Positions 1 through 6,084 of a stretch of DNA of 6,550 nucleotides are shown piece by piece. A program made the translations under genes and the position numbers. The stretch lies in assembly GCA_019246375.1 (NCBI GenBank), contig JAFAQO010000539.1, positions 1 to 6,550 on the forward strand, written 5' to 3'. The notes beneath the pieces were generated by a model. That model did no database searches. It was not told the DNA's origin and saw only the letters and a program-made list of their open reading frames with translations. This stretch comes from Mycobacterium sp. GTDB taxonomy: Bacteria; Actinomycetota; Actinomycetes; Mycobacteriales; Mycobacteriaceae. Positions within the stretch are counted from its first letter, which is position 1. Each line of letters opens with the position of its first letter.

Positions 1-675
1 GCGCTCCTGATCGGGATCCACTCGGGGGCGCCGTTCGTGTGGGACGCCTGGACCGTCGGGCTGCAATGGTGGCGACGGTTCGGCCAGGAGCGCCCGTTGC
101 ACGGCACCGCCCACGACGCGTTGATGGCGATTCCTGGTATCGGGAAATATTTCCGCGCGATGGGCGTCCTCCCGGCGGCTCCCGACGCCATCGCCACCGC
201 GCTAGCTGAGGGACGCGACGTAGCGCTGTGGCCCGGGGGTGAAGTGGACTCGCTGCGGCCGTGGCGGGAGCGCGACCGCGCCAACCTGGCCGGCCGGAAG
301 GGCTTCGTGAAGATGGCGATCCGCGCCGGGGTGCCGATTGTGCCGATCGCAACCGTCGGAGGGGCTGACGCCATGCCGGTGCTGATCCGCGGTGATCGGC
401 TCTCCCGCGCATTGCGACTCGATCGGATATTGCGGCTGAAAGTCTTCCCGCTGGCGATCTCGCTGCCCTGGGGTATCGCGCCAGCGGCGCTGCCACAACT
501 GCCGCTGCCGGCCAAGATCCGCACCCGGTTCATGCCGCCGGTCGAGCTGGACCACGACCCCGCGCGCGCCGACGAGGACGAGTACGTCGACCGCAAATAC
601 CACGAGGTGCAGGACAGCATCCAGCGCGGCATGGACGCGCTGGCCCGCAAGCGGGCCCTGCCCCTGTTCGGCTGA
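1..675 (+). CDS. PlsC-like (lysophospholipid/glycerolipid) acyltransferase, 3' part
   Basis: The reading frame is open from the first base, so the gene starts upstream; 224 codons are visible, ending in TGA at 673-675. Family hallmarks appear in order. A His-Ser-Gly-Ala-Pro run with His at 19-21 and an Asp at 43-45 fits the catalytic block I, followed by an IPGIGKYFRAMGVLP block, the acceptor-binding block LWPGGEVDS (226-252) and the GVPIVPIATVGG block typical of PlsC-type enzymes. Such enzymes move an acyl chain from acyl-CoA or acyl-ACP to a glycerolipid or related hydroxyl at the membrane. Block I is unusual: seven residues separate His and Asp, where classical NHxSxxD enzymes have four, and the block III Glu-Gly is Gly-Gly. 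The substrate is therefore uncertain. No membrane segment is obvious in the visible part. It converges on the CsbD gene and ends just before a strong hairpin. The family call is fairly secure; the acceptor is unknown. Confidence 0.82.
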   Translation, partial: ALLIGIHSGAPFVWDAWTVGLQWWRRFGQERPLHGTAHDALMAIPGIGKYFRAMGVLPAAPDAIATALAEGRDVALWPGGEVDSLRPWRERDRANLAGRKGFVKMAIRAGVPIVPIATVGGADAMPVLIRGDRLSRALRLDRILRLKVFPLAISLPWGIAPAALPQLPLPAKIRTRFMPPVELDHDPARADEDEYVDRKYHEVQDSIQRGMDALARKRALPLFG

Positions 676-697
676 CCAAGACGCCCACACAAGCGAC

Positions 698-726
698 GAG
701 CCCGGTCCGTTTACCGGACCGGGCTC
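698..726. terminator. Perfect 12-bp hairpin, likely bidirectional terminator
   Basis: The arms at 698-709 (GAGCCCGGTCCG) and 715-726 (CGGACCGGGCTC) are exact reverse complements around the 5-nt loop TTTAC. The hairpin begins 22 nt after the acyltransferase stop and ends 16 nt before the last base of the convergent CsbD stop codon. There is no long U-tract on either side (ATCCTTCT on the + side), which is common for actinobacterial terminators. The position between convergent genes and the perfect stem support termination in both directions. Confidence 0.8.
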
Positions 727-742
727 ATCCTTCTATCGAGCT

Positions 743-991
743 CTACTCGTGCTGGTGCGTCTCTTGCTTCTTCTCAGCGGACTTCGCGCCGCCGCGGGCC
801 GATTCGGCCTCGGCTTCCTTTTTGGCCGCATCCCGCTGCGCTTCGGCCTTGTCCTGCTGGGCCGAGCCCTCGCGGGCCAGGTCGTCTCGACCGGTCACGT
901 TTCCGACGGCTTCCTTGGCCTTGCCCTTGACGTCTTCGACGACGCCGCGCACGCCTTCAGCAGGTCCGCTCTTGTCCTTGTCTTCCGCCAT
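743..991 (-). CDS. CsbD-family small hydrophilic stress protein
   Basis: This 82-aa, highly charged protein has no Cys, no Trp and no membrane segment. Its N-terminal part, through VRGVVEDVKGKAKEAVGNVTG (about residues 14-34), matches the CsbD-like pattern of short Lys/Glu/Gly-rich amphipathic repeats. The C-terminal half is a Gln/Ala/Lys/Glu-rich stretch (about residues 40-78) likely to be helical or disordered, ending in a His-containing tail. CsbD of Bacillus belongs to the general stress (sigma B) regulon; mycobacterial relatives are small abundant proteins of uncertain biochemical role, and one in M. avium has, as I recall, been linked to microaggregates and host-cell binding. The ATG at 989-991 is preceded by GAGGAGGG at 995-1002, a good Shine-Dalgarno site. 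The gene is divergent from the oxidoreductase, and a weak sigma-F-like promoter faces it at 1084-1109. The family call is good; the function is unknown. Confidence 0.85.
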   Translation of the reverse strand: MAEDKDKSGPAEGVRGVVEDVKGKAKEAVGNVTGRDDLAREGSAQQDKAEAQRDAAKKEAEAESARGGAKSAEKKQETHQHE

Positions 992-1083
992 GAACCCTCC
1001 TCATTGGCTCTGAGTTCGGTTGCTCAGACCGATCGATGTTCCGGCCGGTCCTCGGCGTGGTGTCCCCCGCCGCGCTGCCACGG

Positions 1084-1109
1084 ATTCCCACGGCATCTGG
1101 GGCTCAAAC
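1084..1109 (-). promoter_or_regulatory. Possible sigma-F-like promoter for the CsbD gene
   Basis: On the - strand, GTTT (1109-1106) is followed after 16 nt by GGGAAT (1089-1084), one mismatch from the mycobacterial sigma-F -10 consensus GGGTAT. A transcript would have a leader of roughly 85 nt, which fits the proper Shine-Dalgarno site of this gene. The match is imperfect, so it is only a candidate; a second, poorer candidate (TTTT-N15-GGGTAC) lies near 1144-1168. Confidence 0.4.
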
Positions 1110-1229
1110 ATCTACCGGGCGCCAGCAGGTTCTGCGGCTACCTGTACCCGGGCTTCGTGCTGGTAAAAGGTGTCGATGCCCCGTCGCTGTGATGTGGCCC
1201 ACGCTGCTGGCGAGCGCTGCCGCCCCCGC

Positions 1230-1254
1230 GTTTGGCAGCGATGCGGCCGGGTAT
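1230..1254 (+). promoter_or_regulatory. Sigma-F-like promoter of the Rieske oxidoreductase
   Basis: GTTT at 1230-1233, a 15-nt spacer and GGGTAT at 1249-1254 match the mycobacterial sigma-F consensus (GTTT-N15-17-GGGTAT) exactly. The -10 ends 9 nt before the chosen ATG at 1264, so transcription should begin at or within a few bases of the start codon. Two other + strand GGGTAT hexamers, inside genes at 471-476 and 3097-3102, lack a GTTT at the right distance. Confidence 0.75.
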
Positions 1255-1263
1255 GGGGAGGAG

Positions 1264-2757
1264 ATGACGTCGCTGTGGCTTGACGGCAATCGACCGTCTC
1301 ACCGAACAGACCGCCTCAACGAGGGAGCGCGCTCGGCCGATGCCGTGGTCGTCGGCGCGGGCATCACCGGCCTGGTCACAGCAGTGCTACTGGCCAGGGC
1401 CGGCAAGGACGTGCTCGTGCTGGAAGCCCGCACCGCCGGCGCGGTGACGACCGGCAATACCACCGGAAAAATTAGCTTGCTGCAGAGCACCATGCTGACG
1501 AAGATTGTGGCCCGCCACGGCGCCGACATCGCACGCGACTACGTGAAGGGCAACCGGGAGGGCCAAGACTGGCTGCTGCGCTATTGCGAAACCAACAACA
1601 TTCCGGTTCAGCGCGAGGACGCCTACACCTATGCCCAGTCCGCGAAGGAAGTGCCGTCCGCGCGCGCCGAGCTGACGGCGTGCCGGCTTGCCGGCCTGGA
1701 CGCCGAGTGGGACGACGATGCCGGTGTCCCGTTTCCGTATCACGGCGGTGTGCGGCTGGCCGACCAAGCTCAATTCGATCCAGTGCCGTTGCTCGACAGT
1801 CTAATTGCCGAACTCACCAGCCGCGGTGGTCGACTGGCCGAAGGTGCACGGGTGCGGTCGGTGTCGCAGGATGGCGACCGGGTGCGGCTGCGGGCGCACA
1901 CCGGCCACGACGATGTGGAGGTCGATGCCGCGCAGTGCGTACTGGCCACCGGCATCCCGATTCTGGATCGGGGCGGCTTTTTCGCCAGGCTCAAACCCAG
2001 CAGGTCGTACTCGTTTGCTTTTAAGGTTCCCGGTGAAATCACCCGGCCGATGTTCATCTCCGCGGGTTCACCGACCAGGTCGGTGCGCTATGCGCCGGTC
2101 GGCGATGGCGAGCGGCTCATCGTCGCGGGCGCCGGCCACACCGTCGGGCGCAAGAGTCCCACCGCCGAATTGGACGAGTTGTCGTTATGGGCACAAAAGC
2201 ATTTCCCGGGCGCTGAAGCGACTCATCATTGGTCGGCACAGGACTACACGCCGATCGACCGGTTACCGTATGTCGGCCCGATTCTGCCGGGCAATGAAAA
2301 GATCTTTGTCGCAACAGGTTTCAACAAGTGGGGACTCAGCGCCGGCGCGGCTGCAGCGCTTGTGCTGAGCGGACGAATTCTGGGTGGCCGAATGGATTGG
2401 GCACGCGCATTCGCCGCGTGGAGCCCGCATGAGCTGACCGGGATCACCACGGCGGTGCAGGCAAATCTTGAAGTCGGATTCCACCTGGGCAAGGGCTGGC
2501 TGGCGCCGATCGCGCGCATCGGAAGCTCCATCCCGAAAGAAGGCGGTGTGGTTAGCGGTCCGCCCTGGCATTTACAAGCGCGGTGCTCGATTGACGGTGT
2601 GCAGCACCGAGTTTCGCCGGTGTGCCCGCACCTGGGCGGCATCGTGAACTGGAATGACGCCGACAAATCATGGGAATGTCCGCTGCATGGATCGCGATTC
2701 GCTCCGGACGGCACCTTGTTGGAAGGACCGGCCACCCAGGGGCTGACCGCGTCGTAA
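1264..2757 (+). CDS. FAD-dependent oxidoreductase with C-terminal Rieske [2Fe-2S] domain
   Basis: This 497-aa two-domain protein has an N-terminal DAO-type FAD fold. VVVGAGITG (residues 28-36) is the dinucleotide-binding loop and Glu54 after the second strand is the expected ribose contact; TTGNTTGKISLLQ follows, and the motif DYTPIDRLPYVG is typical of the C-terminal FAD-binding part of DAO enzymes. The C-terminal Rieske cluster site is complete: Cys454-Pro-His456, 15 residues, then Cys472-Pro-Leu-His475. The family oxidises amines or other small substrates, with the [2Fe-2S] centre passing electrons; the substrate here is unknown. It has no signal peptide or membrane segment, so it should be cytosolic. 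The frame is open back to 1036 and beyond this start, but upstream codons give low-complexity Arg/Pro sequence unlike the family, while MTSLWL is the usual family N-terminus. The purine run GGGGAGGAG abuts the ATG, too close for a normal Shine-Dalgarno site, which fits a leaderless start. The next gene follows after 79 nt. Confidence 0.88.
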   Translation: MTSLWLDGNRPSHRTDRLNEGARSADAVVVGAGITGLVTAVLLARAGKDVLVLEARTAGAVTTGNTTGKISLLQSTMLTKIVARHGADIARDYVKGNREGQDWLLRYCETNNIPVQREDAYTYAQSAKEVPSARAELTACRLAGLDAEWDDDAGVPFPYHGGVRLADQAQFDPVPLLDSLIAELTSRGGRLAEGARVRSVSQDGDRVRLRAHTGHDDVEVDAAQCVLATGIPILDRGGFFARLKPSRSYSFAFKVPGEITRPMFISAGSPTRSVRYAPVGDGERLIVAGAGHTVGRKSPTAELDELSLWAQKHFPGAEATHHWSAQDYTPIDRLPYVGPILPGNEKIFVATGFNKWGLSAGAAAALVLSGRILGGRMDWARAFAAWSPHELTGITTAVQANLEVGFHLGKGWLAPIARIGSSIPKEGGVVSGPPWHLQARCSIDGVQHRVSPVCPHLGGIVNWNDADKSWECPLHGSRFAPDGTLLEGPATQGLTAS

Positions 2758-2800
2758 CGATCGCTTTGCCAGACCACTGCTGCGGGCCGGACCGGCGAAT

Positions 2801-2826
2801 GTTTGATGGTCAAAGTGGCCGGGAAG
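2801..2826 (+). promoter_or_regulatory. Weak sigma-F-like candidate before the first glycosyltransferase
   Basis: GTTT (2801-2804), a 16-nt spacer and GGGAAG (2821-2826) resemble the sigma-F pattern with two -10 mismatches. The distance to the ATG at 2837 is 10 nt, close to the 9 nt of the three better promoters. GGGAAG could equally be a poorly spaced Shine-Dalgarno site. A short inverted repeat, TTTGA-TGG-TCAAA, overlaps it at 2802-2814. Confidence 0.25.
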
Positions 2827-2836
2827 TACTTCTCGC

Positions 2837-3808
2837 ATGCCGACGGCAGCGACGCGCAACGTTTTGCTCTGGCATGTGCACGGCTCGTGGACGGAGTCAT
2901 TCGTGCAGGGCCGGCACCGCTATCTGCTGCCGGCCAACACCGCCAAGGATGCCGACGGTCGCGGACTCTGCGGGCGCCGCTGGCCGCGGGCCAGCGAAGT
3001 GAATGTCGAACGGCTGTTTGACGAGAAGATCGACGTCGCGGTGCTGCAACGCCCTGTTGAGCTCGAGTTGCTGGCGGCCTGGTCGGGCCGCCGGCCGGGT
3101 ATCGACGTCCCGGCGGTGTATGTCGAGCACAATGCGCCGCGGCCGTCGCCGACCGAAAGCCGCCACCCGGTTGCCGACCGCACCGACATCACGCTGGTCC
3201 ATGTCACCGACTTCAACTGCCTGATGTGGGATAACGGCCTCGCGCCCAGCACTGTCATCACCCACGGCATCATCGATCCCGGCGACCGCTATACCGGCGA
3301 GCTGCGCGCCGCCGCGGCGATGATCAACGAACCGATTCGGCGCGGCCGCGTCGTGGGCACCGATTTGCTGCTCCGGCTGTCGACCGAAGTTCCGATCGAC
3401 GTGTGGGGAATGGGCACGTCGGACCTCAACCGGCCGGGCTTAACGGGCGATGTTCGCGGGCGGGGCGATGTGGCACCGCCCGCCCTATTCGATGAGGTGG
3501 CGCGTCGGCGGGTCTACCTGCATACCGCACGGTGGACGTCGCTGGGAATTTCACTGGTGGAGGCGATGCATCTGGGAATGCCGGTGGTCGCGGTGGCCTC
3601 GACGATGGCTCCGTTGACCGTGCCCAGCGAGGCCGGCGTGGTCAGCGCCGACGTCGGCATTTTGGGCGACGCGCTGCGACGCTATGTCGGCGATCCGGAG
3701 GCGGCGCGCGCCGCCGGGAAGTCAGCGCGCCAAATCGCCCTCAAGTACTTCGGCCTCGACCGCTTTCTGCAGGAGTGGGACCAGCTGATCGAGGAGGTGT
3801 GCGCATGA
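2837..3808 (+). CDS. GT-B-type glycosyltransferase (group 1-like)
   Basis: This 323-aa protein starts with NVLLWHVHGSWTESFVQGRH (residues 8-27), a recognisable N-terminus of an actinobacterial glycosyltransferase group. A conserved middle follows (AVYVEHNAPRP, then ITLVHVTDFNCLMWDN). The C-terminal sugar-nucleotide-binding half contains TSLGISLVEAMHLGMPVV (234-251), where retaining GT4 enzymes have the EX7E motif; here the first Glu is Thr234 and only Glu242 is kept. No signal peptide or membrane segment is seen, so it is probably cytosolic or membrane-peripheral. The start is bounded by an in-frame TGA at 2804-2806, and ATG 2837 leaves the beta-1 strand intact. It lies 79 nt after the oxidoreductase and its stop overlaps the start of a 13-codon ORF, so it very likely shares a transcript with the next glycosyltransferase. 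Donor and acceptor sugars cannot be inferred. Confidence 0.82.
   Translation: MPTAATRNVLLWHVHGSWTESFVQGRHRYLLPANTAKDADGRGLCGRRWPRASEVNVERLFDEKIDVAVLQRPVELELLAAWSGRRPGIDVPAVYVEHNAPRPSPTESRHPVADRTDITLVHVTDFNCLMWDNGLAPSTVITHGIIDPGDRYTGELRAAAAMINEPIRRGRVVGTDLLLRLSTEVPIDVWGMGTSDLNRPGLTGDVRGRGDVAPPALFDEVARRRVYLHTARWTSLGISLVEAMHLGMPVVAVASTMAPLTVPSEAGVVSADVGILGDALRRYVGDPEAARAAGKSARQIALKYFGLDRFLQEWDQLIEEVCA
3791..3797 (+). promoter_or_regulatory. Strong Shine-Dalgarno site for the mini-ORF
   Basis: GAGGAGG lies 7 nt before the ATG at 3805, inside the last codons of the first glycosyltransferase. It is the best-placed ribosome-binding site seen on the + strand, yet the only start it serves at proper spacing is that of the 13-codon ORF. 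Confidence 0.6.
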
Positions 3809-3846
3809 AGTCTGGCAAGAACCCCCAAGGAAGGGCGGTGACATGA
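3805..3846 (+). CDS. 13-codon mini-ORF bridging two glycosyltransferases
   Basis: The peptide would be MKSGKNPQGRAVT. Its ATG overlaps the TGA of the upstream glycosyltransferase (ATGA, 3805-3808) and its own TGA overlaps the ATG of the downstream one (ATGA, 3843-3846). GAGGAGG sits 7 nt ahead of it. The likely role, if translated, is to carry terminating ribosomes across the junction by translational coupling rather than to make a working peptide. It is basic, with no recognisable domain. It could be chance, as the downstream gene also has its own Shine-Dalgarno site. Confidence 0.4.
   Translation: MKSGKNPQGRAVT
3829..3835 (+). promoter_or_regulatory. Shine-Dalgarno site of the second glycosyltransferase
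   Basis: GGAAGGG lies 7 nt before the ATG at 3843 and supports that start. It falls within the mini-ORF, so translation of the mini-ORF would pass over it. Confidence 0.6.
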
Positions 3847-5081
3847 GAATCGCCATGGTGTCCGAGCATGCGAGCCCGTTGGCGGTGCTCGGCGGCGTCG
3901 ACGCCGGAGGCCAGAACGTACATGTCGCCGAGTTGTCCGCCGCGCTGGCCCGACGGGGGCACGAGGTAGCGGTCTATACCCGCCGGGACAGCCGCCAACT
4001 GCCGGAGCGGGTGCAAACTCCAGACGGCTACACCGTCGTGCATGTGCCGGCCGGTCCGCCCGAGGCGCTGCCCAAAGACGAGCTGCTGGCGCATATGCCG
4101 GCGTTCGGCCGGTTCCTGGCCCGACGCTGGCGCGACGAGCCGCCGGATGTCGCCCATGCGCATTTCTGGATGTCCGGTATCGCCACCTTGCGCGCGGCCC
4201 GGCGCTGCGACGTGCCGACCGTGCAGACCTTCCACGCCCTGGGGGTGGTGAAGCGGCGTCACCAGGGTGTGCTGGACACCAGCCCGCCGGCTCGCTTGAG
4301 GCTCGAGCGATCGGTGGCGCGCACCGCCGACTGGGTCGCGGCTACCTGCACCGATGAAGTGTTCGAGCTGGTGCGGCTGGGCCGGCCGCGCTCGCGCATA
4401 TCGGTGATTCCGTGCGGCGTCGACCTGGACCGGTTCCGCCCGGACCGTATCCGCGCAGTACATCGTGCACCGCGCCGGATTGTGTCGGTTGGCCGGCTGG
4501 TGCCGCGCAAGGGATTCGACATCTTGATCCGGGCGATGACGGCCGTGCCGGATACCGAACTGCTGATCGTCGGGGGACCGGATGCCAGCGGTTTGGCGAA
4601 TGATCCAGAAGCGCAACGGTTATCGGCCTTGGCCGCCCAATTGGGTGTCTTTGATCGGGTCCGGTTATGCGGGTCGGTGTCGCGCGCCGAAATGCCGGAG
4701 ATGCTGCGGCGGGCTGATGTGGTGGCCTGCACGCCCTGGTACGAGCCGTTCGGGATCGTTTCGGTGGAGGCGATGGCGTGTGGCGTGCCGGTGCTCGCCA
4801 CCGCGGTGGGCGGCATGCTCGACACGGTGGTCGACGGCATGACCGGCTTGCTGGTTCCGCCCAAAGATCCGCCGGCCTGCGCGGCCGCCCTCAATTGGAT
4901 GCTGGCCGATCCGGCGCGGCTATCCGAGTGGGGCGCCGCGGGACGACACCGGGCCCACTCCCGCTATTCGTGGGACCGGATCGCCGCGGACACCTGCAAG
5001 GTCTACCAGCGCCTGGTCCCGGCAGGGAGGCCCGCGTCGAGAACAAGCACTGTGTCGGCCTCGGGTCGTCAATCCGGCTAA
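3843..5081 (+). CDS. GT4-family glycosyltransferase
   Basis: This 412-aa protein is a full-length GT-B enzyme of the GT4 (retaining) type. The N-terminal Rossmann half opens MRIAMVSEHASPL and has GGQNVHVAELSAALARRGHEV (about residues 25-45), like the sucrose-phosphate-synthase/MshA-type branch, followed by HAHFWMSG and QTFHALG. The C-terminal half has VSVGRLVPRKGFD, whose Arg218 and Lys223 region binds the donor phosphates, and an intact EX7E motif, EPFGIVSVE (Glu301 and Glu309), then GVPVLATAVGG. It transfers a sugar from a nucleotide donor with retention; donor and acceptor are not determinable from sequence. The last 20 or so residues are Arg/Ser-rich and probably disordered. The start is fixed by the Shine-Dalgarno site at 3829-3835 and by ATGA overlap with the mini-ORF. 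It ends 38 nt before the convergent GT2 gene. No membrane segments are seen. MshA itself is unlikely given the context. Confidence 0.9.
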   Translation: MRIAMVSEHASPLAVLGGVDAGGQNVHVAELSAALARRGHEVAVYTRRDSRQLPERVQTPDGYTVVHVPAGPPEALPKDELLAHMPAFGRFLARRWRDEPPDVAHAHFWMSGIATLRAARRCDVPTVQTFHALGVVKRRHQGVLDTSPPARLRLERSVARTADWVAATCTDEVFELVRLGRPRSRISVIPCGVDLDRFRPDRIRAVHRAPRRIVSVGRLVPRKGFDILIRAMTAVPDTELLIVGGPDASGLANDPEAQRLSALAAQLGVFDRVRLCGSVSRAEMPEMLRRADVVACTPWYEPFGIVSVEAMACGVPVLATAVGGMLDTVVDGMTGLLVPPKDPPACAAALNWMLADPARLSEWGAAGRHRAHSRYSWDRIAADTCKVYQRLVPAGRPASRTSTVSASGRQSG

Positions 5082-5119
5082 CGCCCGTGCACGCTGAGGC
5101 GAAATCTTGTGTGCGCTGG

Positions 5120-6013
5120 CTATTTCGACGCACCTTCGAGCAGGCGCACCTGACGCTCCAACTCCGGTGGCAGTGCGCGGCGGTTGCCCAGCGCAGCCGG
5201 TAGCCGCGCCAGCGCTTCGGCTGCTGCGCGCAGGTGAGCCCGGTCGCGCGTGGCCGCACGCAACAATGTCGCCGATCTCGCCAGGCACACCGACGGCGGT
5301 CGGCGCATACACGATGTCAGAAAGTCGTTGCGTAAGACCCGCGCTTGCTGCGCTGCCGGTGTCGCTCGCCGTGGCGACGGCCGGTGGAAGGCCACCAGCG
5401 CGGGGCAATAACACAGCTGCCATCCCGCGACGGCTAAATCCAGCGCAAGCAATTGTTCTTCGCCGCGGAAGTGCAGCACACAACTGAAGCCGCCCACCGA
5501 CTCGAACGCCGCCTTGCGCACCACCGCTGCACACGACTGAAAACCCAGCACCGCCGGCCCGGGCAGGTCAGGCAGCCGGCCCAGTGGGCTGTTGGCCAGT
5601 TCGTCGCTGAAGGCGTCCGTGCGGCCACCCGGCTCCACTACCGTGCGCGCGGCTAACACCGCCAGGGTCGGGTGCCGGTCGAATTCGGTCTCGGCGATCG
5701 CCGTCGCATCGGGCTGCCACCACGAGTCGTCGTCGCAGAACGCGACATACGGTGTCAGGCATTCCGCGACACCGACATTGCGTGCCACCGCCCCCTGATT
5801 GCTGCTCAAGGCGATCAGCTGCACCCGGTATCCCTCCGGATGGTGACGCGAGACCTCAGTGGTGACGTCACGGCTGTCGTCGTGAGAACCATTGTCTACG
5901 ACGATGATCGGGCATTCCGTAGTGTCCAGCAGACGGCCCAGCGTTTCGGCGAGATCGGCGGCGCGGTCCATGGTCGCGATGACGAACGAGGTACGCGGCG
6001 GCGGCTGCTCCAT
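5120..6013 (-). CDS. GT2-family (GT-A) glycosyltransferase
   Basis: This 297-aa protein begins with the GT-A beta-1 strand [18 protein letters not shown] and then [12 protein letters not shown] (36-47), the nucleotide-binding part. [10 protein letters not shown] (72-81) and the metal-binding DxD-type site FCDDDSWW (92-99) follow. Later conserved points are [16 protein letters not shown] (161-176), the GEEQ segment (184-187), which sits where GT2 enzymes carry the catalytic acid pair, and AFHRPSPRR near 208-216. This order matches inverting GT2 enzymes such as rhamnosyl- or other sugar transferases; donor and acceptor are unknown. There are no clear membrane helices. ATG 6011-6013 is the only start that keeps beta-1 whole. 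No Shine-Dalgarno site precedes it (CTCCCCGGC), but a sigma-F-like -10 ends 9 nt upstream, so a leaderless transcript is likely. It is convergent with the GT4 gene and divergent from the SDR gene. Confidence 0.88.
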   Translation of the reverse strand: MEQPPPRTSFVIATMDRAADLAETLGRLLDTTECPIIVVDNGSHDDSRDVTTEVSRHHPEGYRVQLIALSSNQGAVARNVGVAECLTPYVAFCDDDSWWQPDATAIAETEFDRHPTLAVLAARTVVEPGGRTDAFSDELANSPLGRLPDLPGPAVLGFQSCAAVVRKAAFESVGGFSCVLHFRGEEQLLALDLAVAGWQLCYCPALVAFHRPSPRRATPAAQQARVLRNDFLTSCMRRPPSVCLARSATLLRAATRDRAHLRAAAEALARLPAALGNRRALPPELERQVRLLEGASK

Positions 6014-6022
6014 GCCGGGGAG

Positions 6023-6048
6023 CTACCCGACGGCGAGGGCGCGAAAAC
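6023..6048 (-). promoter_or_regulatory. Sigma-F-like promoter of the GT2 glycosyltransferase
   Basis: On the - strand, GTTT (6048-6045), a 16-nt spacer and GGGTAG (6028-6023) match the sigma-F consensus with one change in the last -10 base. The -10 ends 9 nt before the ATG at 6013. Its -35 box is one half of the palindrome at 6045-6054. Confidence 0.65.
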
Positions 6049-6054
6049 GCGTTT
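6045..6054. other. AAACGCGTTT palindrome shared by two divergent -35 boxes
   Basis: The 10-bp sequence is its own reverse complement. Each half supplies the GTTT -35 element of one of two sigma-F-like promoters pointing away from each other, with only GC between the two boxes. Two holoenzymes could hardly bind at the same time, so the promoters may compete. Confidence 0.65.
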
Positions 6055-6075
6055 GCCGCAGGGGGATGTGGGTAT
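6051..6075 (+). promoter_or_regulatory. Sigma-F-like promoter of the SDR sugar-nucleotide gene
   Basis: GTTT (6051-6054), a 15-nt spacer and GGGTAT (6070-6075) match the sigma-F consensus exactly. The -10 ends 9 nt before the GTG start at 6085, the same distance as at the oxidoreductase and GT2 genes. Confidence 0.75.
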
Positions 6076-6084
6076 CCGCGTGAG

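Noticed and set aside
471..476. GGGTAT as another sigma-F -10 box (also at 3097-3102)
   Set aside because: Both lie inside genes and have no GTTT 15-17 nt upstream.
202..690. Long antisense ORF over the acyltransferase
   Set aside because: It is a shadow of the GC-rich codon pattern, with no motif, and the sense frame has clear acyltransferase blocks.
749..1192. 147-aa ORF opposite the CsbD gene
   Set aside because: It is the complement of a low-complexity charged gene; the Leu/Arg/Phe-rich product resembles no family, while the CsbD frame has a good Shine-Dalgarno site.
1036..1263. In-frame 76-codon extension of the oxidoreductase upstream of ATG 1264
   Set aside because: The extension is Arg/Pro/Ala-rich with no family resemblance, the family N-terminus fits MTSLWL, and the sigma-F-like promoter at 1230-1254 lies inside it.
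2803..3021. Overlapping ORF beginning MMVKVAGKYFSHADG
   Set aside because: It shares most of its length with the glycosyltransferase in another frame and shows no domain; the glycosyltransferase frame has the conserved LLWHVHGSW start.
3741..4616. 291-aa antisense ORF over both glycosyltransferases
   Set aside because: It lacks any recognisable domain and is explained as a high-GC shadow of the GT4 gene.
5087..5116. Hairpin between the convergent GT4 and GT2 genes as a terminator
   Set aside because: GTGCACGC (5087-5094) and GTGTGCGC (5109-5116) pair only with two G-U pairs over a 14-nt loop and without a T-run; too weak to call.
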